From: Pseudonocardia benzenivorans CB1190
Lineage (GTDB): Bacteria > Actinomycetota > Actinomycetes > Mycobacteriales > Pseudonocardiaceae
Direction of reading: 5' to 3'
Length of the DNA: 64,000 bases
Assembly (NCBI RefSeq): GCF_000196675.2
Contig: NC_015312.1
Coordinates: forward strand, 744,001 to 808,000
The translations under genes and the position numbers were made by a program. The number at the start of each line of letters is the position of its first letter. The first letter of the stretch is position 1. Below are positions 41,232-50,370 of the stretch, one piece after another. The notes below the pieces were generated by a model. It was not told the DNA's origin and made no database searches. It saw only the letters and a list, made by a program, of their open reading frames with translations.

Positions 41232-42122
41232 TCAGCCGACCGTCGCGAGAGCGCCGGGTGCGATCTCGACCCGGACGGGGGTGTGCGCCTCGACGGCGAG
41301 GACCTCTCCGTCGAGCTGCAGGGGGGTCGGCTTGTGGGTGACGAACCGGTAGGCGGTCGCCGTCGGTTGCGGGCCCAGTCCGCGGGTCGCCGCCCTTATC
41401 GCGACGCCGAGGACCTTCCATTTCGACACGTGCGGGAGCGCGATCACCTCGAACCGGCCGTCGTCGGGTCGCCCGGTCGCGCTGATCGTCGCGTACTTGG
41501 CCATCTGGGCGATGTTGGCGAAGAGGAGGCTGTCGAGGTTGCGGCGGGTGCCGTCGTCCAGGGTGACGGCGAACGGGCGGAACCGCGCGAACGTGCGCAC
41601 CACCGAGACGATTTCCCGCAGTGAGTTCTTGCCCCCCTTCTCCAGGTCGATGGCGACGATCGGGGTGAGGCCGACGCCGATGTAGGAATGCGCGTAGCGG
41701 ACGACGGTGCCGGGCCCCTCGCCGACGGTGAGGCGCGGCAGGTCGAGGTGCCGTACCTCGCCGGCGACGATGGCGTCGCCGAGGGCCTGCTCGCGGGTGG
41801 TCCGGCGGTGGTCGTTGGCGTTGCCCGCGGCCATGACCGCACAGACCGTTCCGGTGTCGCCCGCCTGCATGACGCCGTCGACGACCTCGTTGTAGCCGCC
41901 GTCCCCGCTCACCGAGACGATCAGGGAACGGGGCACGCGGGCCGCCTCCCCGGCCAGCTCGCGAGCATGGCCCGCGCGTTCGGTGGGGCGCAGGCGAACC
42001 GTCGTCCGCGGCAGGCGCCGGGTGAGCTCGGCGCCGAGTTCCGCCGCCAGCTCGGCGGCGGAACCCGTGCTGTGCGGGTTGAAGATCACGACGATGCGAT
42101 CGAACCGGGGCCGGGTGGTCAC
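41232..42122 (-). CDS. Diacylglycerol/sphingosine kinase-family protein
   Basis: 296 residues of the DAGK catalytic fold. Motifs: VVIFNPHSTGSAAELAAE at the N-terminus, VSVSGDGGYNEVVDGV (the GGDGT-type nucleotide loop, here SGDGGYNE), and PTPLQLDGEVLAVEA near the end. Family members phosphorylate lipids or transfer to polyprenols; substrate unknown. The usual GGDGT is altered to SGDGG, which may change activity. GTG 42122 follows GGGAGG; the frame continues upstream to 42341 but that part is not protein-like. Divergent from the acyl-CoA dehydrogenase at 42353. Confidence 0.85.
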   Translation of the reverse strand: MTTRPRFDRIVVIFNPHSTGSAAELAAELGAELTRRLPRTTVRLRPTERAGHARELAGEAARVPRSLIVSVSGDGGYNEVVDGVMQAGDTGTVCAVMAAGNANDHRRTTREQALGDAIVAGEVRHLDLPRLTVGEGPGTVVRYAHSYIGVGLTPIVAIDLEKGGKNSLREIVSVVRTFARFRPFAVTLDDGTRRNLDSLLFANIAQMAKYATISATGRPDDGRFEVIALPHVSKWKVLGVAIRAATRGLGPQPTATAYRFVTHKPTPLQLDGEVLAVEAHTPVRVEIAPGALATVG

Positions 42123-42352
42123 GTCTGCCTCCCGCGGTGTCCCGTGTCGTCCTCCGCCTCGGGCAGGCACTCGCCGAGCCCCGGACTGCACGGTACGAGC
42201 CCGTCGGCGGAACGCAACACGGGGCAACCGGCCCGCAACGTCGAAAAAACGCATGTGAAATACGGATTCGGGAAGGTCATCGAGCCGGCGGCCGTGGCCG
42301 TGCACACCCGGGCACCGGCGAGTCCTCGTCCCACACCCCACCTGGAGAATCG

Positions 42353-43663
42353 ATGACCATCGACTTCACGATGTCCGACGAGCAGAAGAAGCTGCAGTAC
42401 GACGTGCGTGCGTTCGCCGAGAACGTGCTCAAGCCGATCGTCGCCGCAGCCGACGCGGAACCGGACCCGCTCAAGGGCTTCCAGATGACCAAGCCGGCCT
42501 ACGTCGAGGCGTACAAGGCCGGGATCGCCATGTGCATGCTGCCGGCCGAGTACGGCGGCGGCGGCATCTCCTGCGTCGACCTGGTGATCGCCGCCGAGGA
42601 GATCTGCGTCGTCGACCCCGGGTTCGCCTGCACCGTGCTGTGCAACGGGCTCGGCCTGATGCCGGTGGCGTGGTACGGCTCGGAGGAGCAGAAGCAGAAG
42701 TTCCTGGGTGCCGCGACCTCGGACCCGACCGGCGAGTACCTCGGTGGCTGGACCGCGAGCGAACCGCCCGGCAACCCGTCCGGGACCGCGAACTTCGACA
42801 TCCCGCTGCCGCGGCCGGCCGGGGTCGGCCTCACCGCCGAGCTCGATGGTGACCACTACGTCGTCAACGGCCGCAAGTACTGGCCGTCATCGGCGGGCTG
42901 GGACGAACGCGGGGTCAACGCGGGCACGTTGATCGTCCGGACCGACCCGAACGTCGGCGGCACCTCCGGTCTCTCGGCCCTGGTCCTGGAGCGGGACACC
43001 CCGGGCGTCACCTACCGGCACCTCGACAAGACGGGGCATCGGCTGGCGTCGAACGCGGAGATCGTCTTCGAGAACGCCAGGATCCCCGCGACGAACCTGC
43101 TCCCGGGTGCCGTCGGGAACGGCGATCTGGTGATCAACAGGAACTTCGCCTGGTCCGGGCCGGTCGCGGCGATCGCTGCGGTGGGCATGGCGCGGGCGGC
43201 CTACGAGATGGCGCTCGACTTCGCCAAGGGCAACACCGCCGGTGCGCTGAAGCCGATCATGGGCTTCCAGAACGTCGGGTACGTCCTCGGTGACGTCGCG
43301 GCGAAGATCGAGATGGGCCGCTACTTCTCCTGGCGGGCCGCGGACTACCTGGACAAGCACGACCAGCACGCGGAGCTGGTCGGGGCGATGAACAAGATCC
43401 AGGTCACCGAGCTGATGTTCGAGTGCGTGTACAAGTGCATGCAGATCGTCGGGGTGAACAGCCTGGAGACCAAGAACGGTTTCGGCAAGATCCTGCGTGA
43501 GGCCTCCGTCCTGCCCATCTACGACGGCGGGAACATGGGTATGCAGCGTCGCCGGGTGCACGGAATCCTCGCCGACCCGCTGTTCAACCCGCGGGCGATC
43601 ATGGAGGACGACTACGTGGTGTTCGGGAAGCACCACGAGGAGATCGACACGATCGCCGGCTGA
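42353..43663 (+). CDS. Acyl-CoA dehydrogenase-family protein (paralogue 1)
   Basis: 436 residues. N-terminal helical domain (FTMSDEQKKLQYDVRAFAEN), middle beta domain (GGWTASEPPGNPSGTANFD, the flavin-contact strand, and NGRKYWPSSAGW), C-terminal helical domain (GAMNKIQVTELMFECVYKC; QIVGVNSLETKN; YDGGNMGMQRRRVHG). The usual YEGT flavin-site run is replaced by YDGGN, so it is an atypical subgroup. FAD-dependent; substrate unknown. The Rrf2 regulator and a paralogue of identical length follow. ATG follows GGAGA. Confidence 0.88.
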   Translation: MTIDFTMSDEQKKLQYDVRAFAENVLKPIVAAADAEPDPLKGFQMTKPAYVEAYKAGIAMCMLPAEYGGGGISCVDLVIAAEEICVVDPGFACTVLCNGLGLMPVAWYGSEEQKQKFLGAATSDPTGEYLGGWTASEPPGNPSGTANFDIPLPRPAGVGLTAELDGDHYVVNGRKYWPSSAGWDERGVNAGTLIVRTDPNVGGTSGLSALVLERDTPGVTYRHLDKTGHRLASNAEIVFENARIPATNLLPGAVGNGDLVINRNFAWSGPVAAIAAVGMARAAYEMALDFAKGNTAGALKPIMGFQNVGYVLGDVAAKIEMGRYFSWRAADYLDKHDQHAELVGAMNKIQVTELMFECVYKCMQIVGVNSLETKNGFGKILREASVLPIYDGGNMGMQRRRVHGILADPLFNPRAIMEDDYVVFGKHHEEIDTIAG

Positions 43664-43672
43664 GCCGGGCGG

Positions 43673-43702
43673 CCCGGCCCGGCGCTGCTCCGCCGGGCCG
43701 GG
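43673..43702 (+). terminator. 12-bp stem-loop after acyl-CoA dehydrogenase 1
   Basis: CCCGGCCCGGCG (43673-43684), loop CTGCTC, CGCCGGGCCGGG (43691-43702), starting ten bases after the stop. Confidence 0.65.
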
Positions 43703-43748
43703 CCGGTATCGGGTAGGTTCGGGCCGTCCCAAACGAGACGAGCCGAAG

Positions 43749-44195
43749 TTGAGACACACCAACCACGCCGACTACGCGCTGCGTGTCCTGCTCTACCTCC
43801 GGGTCGCGCCGGGTAGGCGGGGCTCGGTCGGCGACATCGCCACCGCGCACCACATCTCCCGTCACCATCTCGACAAGGTCGTCACCGGGCTGGCCGCGGC
43901 GGGGCTGGTGGAGACGGCCAGGGGCCGCGGCGGCGGGGTGCGCCTCGTCCGGGATCCGGCCTCGATCACGCTGGGCGAGATCATGCGGGCGATGGAGAAC
44001 GACTACGCGGTGGTGGAGTGCCTGGGCCCGGCGCGGTTCTGCCGGGTGGCCGGGGTCTGCGGGGCGCGGAACGTCTTCTCGCGCGCACTGGACGCCTATT
44101 TCGCCGTGCTCGACGACGCCACGCTCGAGGAGATCGCCGACAACGACCTCGGTCTGCGCGGCGCGCTCGGTCTGAGCGGCGGCACCGGACACTGA
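43749..44195 (+). CDS. Rrf2-family regulator, NsrR-like
   Basis: 148 residues from a TTG start (MRHTNHADYALRVLLYL), matching the NsrR N-terminus; no later start would keep the helix. Winged helix-turn-helix with IATAHHISRHHLDKVVTGLA and the wing GRGGGVRL. Cys91, Cys98 and Cys104 (CX6CX5C) are placed as in NsrR, where they hold an iron-sulfur cluster read out by nitric oxide. It sits between the two acyl-CoA dehydrogenase genes and probably controls one or both. An NO or iron/redox signal is inferred from the cysteines. Confidence 0.87.
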   Translation: MRHTNHADYALRVLLYLRVAPGRRGSVGDIATAHHISRHHLDKVVTGLAAAGLVETARGRGGGVRLVRDPASITLGEIMRAMENDYAVVECLGPARFCRVAGVCGARNVFSRALDAYFAVLDDATLEEIADNDLGLRGALGLSGGTGH

Positions 44196-44264
44196 ACCGC
44201 TCGCGTTCCCGGACGGCCGTCGTGACGCCCCGGGGACCATCGTCTCGTGCCTGAAGGGGACATC

Positions 44265-45575
44265 GTGGCCGTCGACTTCGCGCTCACGGATCGGCAGCGT
44301 GCGCTCAAGCGCAATGCTCGTGAGTTCGCCCGTGAGGTGCTGCGGCCCGCCGCGGAGGCGGCCGACCGGATCGCCGATCCGCACGAGGCGTTCCGGGCCA
44401 TGAAGCCGGTGTACGAGCAGGCCGCTGCGGCGGGCATGACCACCATGTTCCTGCCCGCGGAGTACGGCGGGGGCGGCGCGTCGAACGTCGACTTCCTGAT
44501 CGCCATCGAGGAGCTCTGCGCGGTCGACCCGGGGTTCCCGACGATCCTGCTCGTGAACGGGCTGGCCCTCATGCCCGTGCTCTGGCACGGCACCGACGAG
44601 CAGCGGGAGAGGTGGCTCGGGTACGCGACCGGACCGCGCCGCAGCGACTTCCTGGCGGGCTGGGCCGTGAGCGAACGGGGTGGCACCGCGAACTTCGACC
44701 ATCCGAGCCCGCGCGCCGGGATCCAGCTGCTCGCCGAGCTCGACGCGGCCACCGACGAGTACGTGCTCACCGGCGAGAAGCACTGGCCCTGCAACTCGGG
44801 GGGCTGGGACCTCGACGGGGCCGACATGAGCGTCTGCATCGTGCGGACGGACCGGTCCGGCGGCGGCACGGAGGCGCTGAGCGCGATCATCGTCGAGCGT
44901 GGCACCCCGGGCATCACCTACGAATCCATCGACAAGCTCGCGCACCGCACCTGTCAGAACGTGACGATGACGTTCCGCGGCGCCCGGGTCCCGGCCGCGA
45001 ACCTCCTCTGCCCCGGCGACGGGGATTTGCTGATCAGTCGGAACTTCACGTGGTCGGGCCCCATCGCCGCGATCGCCTCGGTCGGCGTGGCGCGCGGGGC
45101 CTACGACTTCGCGCTCAAGTGGGCGAAGTCCTACACCGGCGGGGGAGCGGGGCCGATCATCGAGCACCAGGCCGTCGGGCACCTGCTCACCGACATCGCG
45201 GCCAGGATCGAGGCTGCCCGGTACTTCTGCTGGAAGGCCGCCCACTACCTCGACGCCCATCCCGACGGCGGCCACGCGATCGGCGCGATGAACAAGACCT
45301 TCTGCGGCGACCTCATGCAGAGGGTCGTCTTCGACTGCATGCGTCTGGTCGGCGTCAACGCCCTCGACACGCGGTTCCCGTTGGCGCGCCTCTACCGGGA
45401 GTCGGTCGTGTTCCCGCTCTACGACGCGGGCAACCTGGGGATGCAGCGCCGCCGGGCCTGGGGGGTCATGGCCGATCGCGGATTCAGCCCCGACACCTTC
45501 GTGGACGGGGACCCGCTGCCGTTCACGAAGGCGATGGAGGGCTACGGCGCCGGGGGCGTACCCGGCCTCCCCTGA
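44265..45575 (+). CDS. Acyl-CoA dehydrogenase-family protein (paralogue 2)
   Basis: 436 residues, same length and layout as paralogue 1: FALTDRQRALKRNAREFARE, LPAEYGGGGASNVDFL, GWAVSERGGTANFD, LTGEKHWPCNSGGW, YDAGNLGMQRRRAWG. I choose GTG 44265 because it aligns with the paralogue's start and has AAGGGG just upstream; GTG 44247 is in frame. FAD-binding, with the same unusual YDxGN run. Two such paralogues may form a heteromer, as in some actinobacterial acyl-CoA dehydrogenases; this is a guess. Confidence 0.88.
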   Translation: MAVDFALTDRQRALKRNAREFAREVLRPAAEAADRIADPHEAFRAMKPVYEQAAAAGMTTMFLPAEYGGGGASNVDFLIAIEELCAVDPGFPTILLVNGLALMPVLWHGTDEQRERWLGYATGPRRSDFLAGWAVSERGGTANFDHPSPRAGIQLLAELDAATDEYVLTGEKHWPCNSGGWDLDGADMSVCIVRTDRSGGGTEALSAIIVERGTPGITYESIDKLAHRTCQNVTMTFRGARVPAANLLCPGDGDLLISRNFTWSGPIAAIASVGVARGAYDFALKWAKSYTGGGAGPIIEHQAVGHLLTDIAARIEAARYFCWKAAHYLDAHPDGGHAIGAMNKTFCGDLMQRVVFDCMRLVGVNALDTRFPLARLYRESVVFPLYDAGNLGMQRRRAWGVMADRGFSPDTFVDGDPLPFTKAMEGYGAGGVPGLP

Positions 45576-45626
45576 CCGTGAGCCGGCGGGCGGGCCGCCG
45601 CGACAGCGGGCGCGAGACGCGCCGCC

Positions 45627-45798
45627 GGAAGATCCGGTTCGGGTGCCGTCGGCCGTGGCGGCGGGCTCACTCGTGTGGTTCCGACGGGTGAGTGACCGGC
45701 GAGCCTCGTTTGCGTTATTGCGTCGCACCGCGGTCGGCGCGTACACCGGAATGCGTACTCCTGGGGCGGCCATCGGAAGATCCGCTTGCGGCAGCGTC
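45627..45798. promoter_or_regulatory. Region with a direct repeat upstream of the LytTR regulator
   Basis: Two 24-bp copies (45627-45650 and 45775-45798) share GGAAGATCCG exactly and 17 of 24 bases overall, 148 bp apart, in the 293-bp gap before the regulator gene. Direct repeats suit autoregulation by a LytTR protein, but the function is unproven. Confidence 0.35.
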
Positions 45799-45868
45799 GC
45801 CCGACCGTGGACGCGCGGGGCCGGTACGCACCGGGCCGGCTTCGGACGAACCAAAGGCGGTTCTCCAT

Positions 45869-47260
45869 ATGACCGACGGACAGCGGCTCGCAACACCACC
45901 CGGAACGGGCAACGGTTCGGTGCTGGACGCATGGGAGCGGTTCCAGCAGGGCGACGACCACATCCGTGGGGTCCGGCCCGAAGTGGTGGTGTCGTGGCTG
46001 CGCTGCCGGGAGAAGTACAAGGTCGACCCGCACCTCACCGAGGCGCCCGCGGCCCCCGCCGCCGGCGAGCACGCGCTGGAGCACGGTGTGGTCTTCACCG
46101 AGATGGGTGGGGTCGCGGCGTCCGCGACCCGCGAGGTGGAGGGCCTCAACGGCATCGTCACCGTCACCGACTGCACGGGCCGTGTCCTGGCCGTCTGGGG
46201 TGACCCGGCCACCCGGCTGCGCGCCGACGAGGCGAACCTGAAGCCGTGGCACTGCTGGTCGGAGTGCGCCGCGGGCACCAACGGCATGGGGACGGCACTG
46301 GAGACGCACGGCCCTGTGCTGGTCGGCGGGGCCGAACACTGGTGCGAGGCGTTCCACAACTGGGTGTGCGCCGGCGTCGCCGTGCGTGACGTCGTGACCC
46401 GCGAGCCGATCGCGGTCCTGAACGTCTCGTGCTGGCGCACCGCGCTGCCCCGGTCGACCGCGGGCTGGCTCGCCAACGCGGTCATGCGGGCCCAGAGCAT
46501 CCTGAAACGCCGCGCCCGCGACAGCGGCGCGGAGCTCGTCGCCGCGTTCACGCAGGCCAAGGGGCAGTCGAGCAGCCCGCTGGCCGCGGTGGACACCGCC
46601 GGCAAGGTCGTGATCGCGAACGACCCGGCGAGCGTGCTGATGGGCGTGCCGGCATCGACGCCGGCGGTGGATCCGACGGTCCGCTGGAACTCCGGGCTAC
46701 CCGACATCATCGGCGCCGCGCGATACGCCAGCGTGCACGCTGCGCACAACCCCGCCTGGGTCGGCTCCACCCAGGTCTTCACCCACCTCGCCGACGACCC
46801 GACGCCCGTCAGCATCCGGCCCGTCTTCCTGTCCGGGCACCTGGTCGGCAGCCTGATCGCGTTCGGGTCCTCGGACGGCGAGCGCCTCGCGCCCGGCGAG
46901 GGGGCCGCGCACCCCCGCATGCCGGTCCGGCGCCTGGTGGGCGTCCGGGACGACCGGATGGTGCTGCTGCGGTTGCCGGAGGTGTCCTTCGCCGAGTCCG
47001 ACGGCAACGACGTCTGGCTGGCGACCGACGAGGGGCGGTTGCGCGCGGCCACGCCCGGCCTCGACAAGCTCGACGCCGAGCTCGCCGACTCGGGGTTCCT
47101 GCGGGTCCACCGCCGCTACGTCGTCAACGTGGACCGGATCCGCGAGATCGAGCGGGGGCCGCGGGGCGAGATGCTGCTGGTCATGGAGGGTCGGCAGCGG
47201 GAAGCGGTGCCCGTTTCGCGACGCAACTCCGCGGCCGTCCGCCGCGCGCTCGGAATCTGA
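45869..47260 (+). CDS. AcoR-like GAF regulator with C-terminal LytTR DNA-binding domain
   Basis: 463 residues. The start (VRPEVVVSWLRCREKYKVDP) and GAF domain (about 85-215; CWSECAAGTNGMGTALETHG) are those of AcoR/MimR-type sigma-54 activators, but no AAA+ or Fis domain follows. Instead there is a PAS-like segment (about 230-345; LAAVDTAGKVVIANDPASVL) and a LytTR domain (about 365-463; FAESDGNDVWLATDEG; LDKLDAELADSGFLRVHRRY; VVNVDRIREIE). ATG follows AAAGGCGG. Placed between the dehydrogenases and the katG/quinoprotein operon, it probably controls alcohol or acyl metabolism in response to a small molecule. Confidence 0.88.
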   Translation: MTDGQRLATPPGTGNGSVLDAWERFQQGDDHIRGVRPEVVVSWLRCREKYKVDPHLTEAPAAPAAGEHALEHGVVFTEMGGVAASATREVEGLNGIVTVTDCTGRVLAVWGDPATRLRADEANLKPWHCWSECAAGTNGMGTALETHGPVLVGGAEHWCEAFHNWVCAGVAVRDVVTREPIAVLNVSCWRTALPRSTAGWLANAVMRAQSILKRRARDSGAELVAAFTQAKGQSSSPLAAVDTAGKVVIANDPASVLMGVPASTPAVDPTVRWNSGLPDIIGAARYASVHAAHNPAWVGSTQVFTHLADDPTPVSIRPVFLSGHLVGSLIAFGSSDGERLAPGEGAAHPRMPVRRLVGVRDDRMVLLRLPEVSFAESDGNDVWLATDEGRLRAATPGLDKLDAELADSGFLRVHRRYVVNVDRIREIERGPRGEMLLVMEGRQREAVPVSRRNSAAVRRALGI

Positions 47261-47272
47261 GCGGAACCGGGT

Positions 47273-47301
47273 GCGAACGGTGTCGATCGGTCCGCGAACG
47301 G
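47273..47301. promoter_or_regulatory. GCGAACGG direct repeats, candidate LytTR sites before katG
   Basis: GCGAACGG at 47273-47280 and 47294-47301, start to start 21 bp, the spacing of paired LytTR half sites. A related GGGAACGG is at 47311. A single ACGAACGG occurs at 49722 ahead of the quinoprotein operon. Confidence 0.35.
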
Positions 47302-47492
47302 CGCGTTCCGGGGAACGGACGGTGAACTCGGCGGACCCCGATCGCGGCGGGCGTAGAGTCGTTCTCCCGGGACGGCCCGAACGGGTGCCGGCCCGGATTC
47401 GCGTGTGTGCGAGCGCGGGGCGGGCGCCGCCGTGGGCGTGACGATTCCGCCGCGCCGTCGTGACAGTTCTGGAGCGTCTCCGAAGGAATTCC

Positions 47493-49688
47493 GTGTCCGC
47501 CACCCATGACGTGTCCGCCACCTATGACGTCGTCCTCCGTACGCGGAACGCCGAGCGCGCCGCCCTCCCGCACCCGACGCGCGGCGGCGCCAACCGGGTC
47601 TGGTGGCCGCACCGGCTGGACCTGACGGTCCTCGCGCCCGACGCCGCCGACCCGTGGGCTGCGGGCTTCGACTACGGCGCCGCGTTCGAGACGCTCGATC
47701 TCGCCGCCGTGCGCCGCGACATCGAGCGGGTCCTCACGACCTCGCAGCCCTGGTGGCCCGCGGACTACGGCAGCTACGGCCCGCTCATGGTGCGCATGGC
47801 GTGGCACGCCGCCGGCACCTACCGCGTCCGCGACGGGCGCGGCGGTGCCCGCGGCGGCTACCAGCGCTTCGCGCCGCAGAACAGCTGGCCGGACAACAAG
47901 GGGCTGGACAAGGCGCGGCGACTGCTGTGGCCGGTGAAGAAGCGGTACGGCCGCGCGCTGTCGTGGGCCGACCTGATGATCTTCGCCGGTACCGTCGCGC
48001 TGGAGACCATGGGCGTGCCGACGCTGGGCTTCGGTGGTGGCCGCGAGGACGCGTGGGCGCCGGACGACTCGGTCGACTGGGGCCCGGAGCGCGCCTGGCT
48101 CGCCGACGAGCGGCACACCCGTGTCCGCGAGCTGGACGAGCCGCTCGCCGCCTCGGAGATGGGCCTGATCTACGTCAACCCCGAGGGCCCGCGCAGCGTC
48201 CCCGATCCGTGGCTCGCCGGGCGGGACATCCGGGAGACGTTCCGGCGCATGGGGTTCGACGACGAGGAGACGGTCGCCCTGATCGCGGGCGGGCACACGT
48301 TCGGCAAGACCCACGGTGCCGCGCACGACCGTCACCTCGGGCCGGAGCCCGAGGGCGCCCCGCTGGAGGAGCAGGGTCTGGGCTGGCGCAACGACCACGG
48401 CACCGGCGTCGGACCCGACGCGATCGTGAGCAGCCTGGAGGGCGTCTGGACGGCGCACCCGACCCGCTGGGACCACGGCTACCTGGAGACGCTCTACCGC
48501 TACGACTGGGACGCGGTGCTCAGCCCTGCCGGGCTCTGGCAGTGGGTCCCGTCCGGCGGGGCCGGTGCCGGCACGGTGCCCGATGCCCACGACCCGGCGG
48601 TCACCCATGTCCCCACGTTCCTCACGACGGACCTGGCGCTGCGCTACGACCCCGGGTACGAGCCGGTCTCGCGGCGCTTCCTCGAACGGCCCGACCTGTT
48701 CGCCGACGCCTTCGCCCACGCGTGGTTCAAGCTCACCCACCAGGACATGGGCCCGATCCAGTGCTATCGCGGGTCGCTGGTCCCCGCGGAGCCACAGCTG
48801 TGGCAGGACCGCGTCCCCGACGTCCACCACGAGCTGGTCGGGCCGGCGGAGGTCGCCGACCTGAAGCGGCGGCTCCTCGCCGCAGGGCTGTCCGTGGCGC
48901 AGCTCGTGACCACGGCATGGGCGTCGGCCTCGACGTTCCGGGTGAGCGACCGCCGCGGCGGCGCGAACGGTGCCCGGATCCGCCTGCGTCCGCAGCGCGA
49001 CTGGGAGGTCAACGAGCCCGCCCGGCTCGCCGAGGTCCTGGACGCGCTCGAGCAGGTCCGGGCGGCGGCACCGCACCCGGTGTCGCTCGCCGACCTCGTC
49101 GTCCTGGGCGGGTGCGCGGCCGTCGAGCGGGCCGCGGCCGACGCGGGCCACGACCTGCAGGTCCCGTTCGTGCCGGGCCGCACCGACGCCACCCAGGAGC
49201 AGACCGACGTCGACTCGTTCGCGGCGCTGGAACCCGTCGCGGACGGTTTCCGCCAGTACCGGGGCCCGGGCTGCCGGCTGCCGGGCGAGCACGCGCTGGT
49301 CGAGCGCGCCGCCCTGCTGGGCCTCAGCGCACCGGAGACGGTGGTGCTCCTCGGGGGCCTGCGGGCGCTCGGGGTGACCGTCGGCGGGTCGCGGCGGGGG
49401 GTGCTCACCGCGACGCCCGGTGTGCTGACCACCGACTTCTTCGTGAACCTGCTCGACCCGGGCACGTCGTGGACCCCCGCGGGCGCCGACGCCTTCGACG
49501 GCCGCGATCGCGCCACCGGGGAGCTCCGGTGGACCGCGAGTCGCGTCGACCTCGCCGTCGGCTCGAACTCCGAACTGCGCGCGATCGCGGAGGTGTACGC
49601 CGCCGACGACGCCCATGGGCGGTTCGTCACGGATTTCGCGGCGGCCTGGGACAAGGTCATGACCCTCGACCGCTTCGACCTCCGATGA
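47493..49688 (+). CDS. katG: Catalase-peroxidase
   Basis: 731 residues, haem b enzyme that removes hydrogen peroxide. Distal triad in [13 protein letters not shown] (Arg, Trp, His), proximal His in [15 protein letters not shown], and the Met-Tyr-Trp crosslink residues present: Trp in AWHAAG, Tyr in [10 protein letters not shown], Met in [12 protein letters not shown]. The C-terminal half is the usual inactive duplicate. GTG 47493 has GAAGGA five bases before it; the in-frame GTG at 47460 is poorer. It stands between the LytTR regulator and the quinoprotein operon, perhaps because alcohol oxidation raises peroxide stress. Confidence 0.96.
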   Translation: MSATHDVSATYDVVLRTRNAERAALPHPTRGGANRVWWPHRLDLTVLAPDAADPWAAGFDYGAAFETLDLAAVRRDIERVLTTSQPWWPADYGSYGPLMVRMAWHAAGTYRVRDGRGGARGGYQRFAPQNSWPDNKGLDKARRLLWPVKKRYGRALSWADLMIFAGTVALETMGVPTLGFGGGREDAWAPDDSVDWGPERAWLADERHTRVRELDEPLAASEMGLIYVNPEGPRSVPDPWLAGRDIRETFRRMGFDDEETVALIAGGHTFGKTHGAAHDRHLGPEPEGAPLEEQGLGWRNDHGTGVGPDAIVSSLEGVWTAHPTRWDHGYLETLYRYDWDAVLSPAGLWQWVPSGGAGAGTVPDAHDPAVTHVPTFLTTDLALRYDPGYEPVSRRFLERPDLFADAFAHAWFKLTHQDMGPIQCYRGSLVPAEPQLWQDRVPDVHHELVGPAEVADLKRRLLAAGLSVAQLVTTAWASASTFRVSDRRGGANGARIRLRPQRDWEVNEPARLAEVLDALEQVRAAAPHPVSLADLVVLGGCAAVERAAADAGHDLQVPFVPGRTDATQEQTDVDSFAALEPVADGFRQYRGPGCRLPGEHALVERAALLGLSAPETVVLLGGLRALGVTVGGSRRGVLTATPGVLTTDFFVNLLDPGTSWTPAGADAFDGRDRATGELRWTASRVDLAVGSNSELRAIAEVYAADDAHGRFVTDFAAAWDKVMTLDRFDLR

Positions 49689-49894
49689 CCCACGCGTGGC
49701 ACGAGCGGTGCCCCTGCTCACACGAACGGTAGGCGGGTCAGGGTGAGCGGCGCGGCTCTTGTGAGCGGAAATCCGGCGGGCGTACGCTCCGAATACCGAA
49801 TTCGCAAAGCATTGCCGCGAGGGGTCTCGAATTCAATCCCGCGGACCAAGAATGCTGTCGAGAAACGGATTCCAGGCTCAGGGAGGTGACGCCC

Positions 49895-50356
49895 GTGACC
49901 AGTGCTCAGGAGCGATCGGACCTGATGGGCAAACTCGGGCTGAACGTGCAGAACAGAGCGGCGATCGGGAGGCTGCTCAATTCGGGCAATGTCGGTGAGG
50001 CCAAGGAACACGGGGACGGCCGCATGACGGCCACGATCCGGATCAACCCGGACGAACTGACCTGGGACCCGCAGATCCTGGTCATGCCGCACGGCGGCGA
50101 CATCGAGCTCGAGCTCATCAACGACGACCAGAACACCCACTGCGCGCTGCTGCCGAGCAACGGCGACCGCAAGTTCATCTGGCTGGTGAACCACTCGCGC
50201 GGCCGGGCGACCCTCAACCTCGACGGCCCCGGTTGCTACTGGTACAGCTCGCCGACCGGCAACGACGAGGGCCGCGGTCTGACCGGTGCCATCGTCGTGC
50301 TCGGCGACGTGCCGCCGGAAGCGCGCCTCGACCGACCCGACCAGCCGCGCCCATAG
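49895..50356 (+). CDS. Cupredoxin-like PQQ-associated protein (MSMEG_3727 type)
   Basis: 153 residues from GTG 49895, which has GGGAGG eight bases upstream; the GTG at 49886 overlaps that site. The C-terminal 100 residues have a cupredoxin outline: PQILVMPHGGDIELELINDD, then NTHCALLPSNG, and GCYWYSSPTGNDEGRGLTGA near the end, but the Cys-His-Met cluster of a blue copper site is not complete. No signal peptide. In mycobacteria a similar gene precedes the quinoprotein alcohol dehydrogenase, as here (14 bp gap). It may be an electron acceptor or a folding/delivery partner. Confidence 0.75.
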   Translation: MTSAQERSDLMGKLGLNVQNRAAIGRLLNSGNVGEAKEHGDGRMTATIRINPDELTWDPQILVMPHGGDIELELINDDQNTHCALLPSNGDRKFIWLVNHSRGRATLNLDGPGCYWYSSPTGNDEGRGLTGAIVVLGDVPPEARLDRPDQPRP

Positions 50357-50370
50357 GAGGAGCACACGCC

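Noticed and set aside
47460..47492. Upstream GTG as katG start
   Set aside because: The GTG at 47493 has GAAGGA at the right distance; the extra 11 residues are not conserved in the family.
49886..49894. GTG 49886 as start of the cupredoxin-like gene
   Set aside because: It overlaps the GGGAGG that serves the GTG at 49895.
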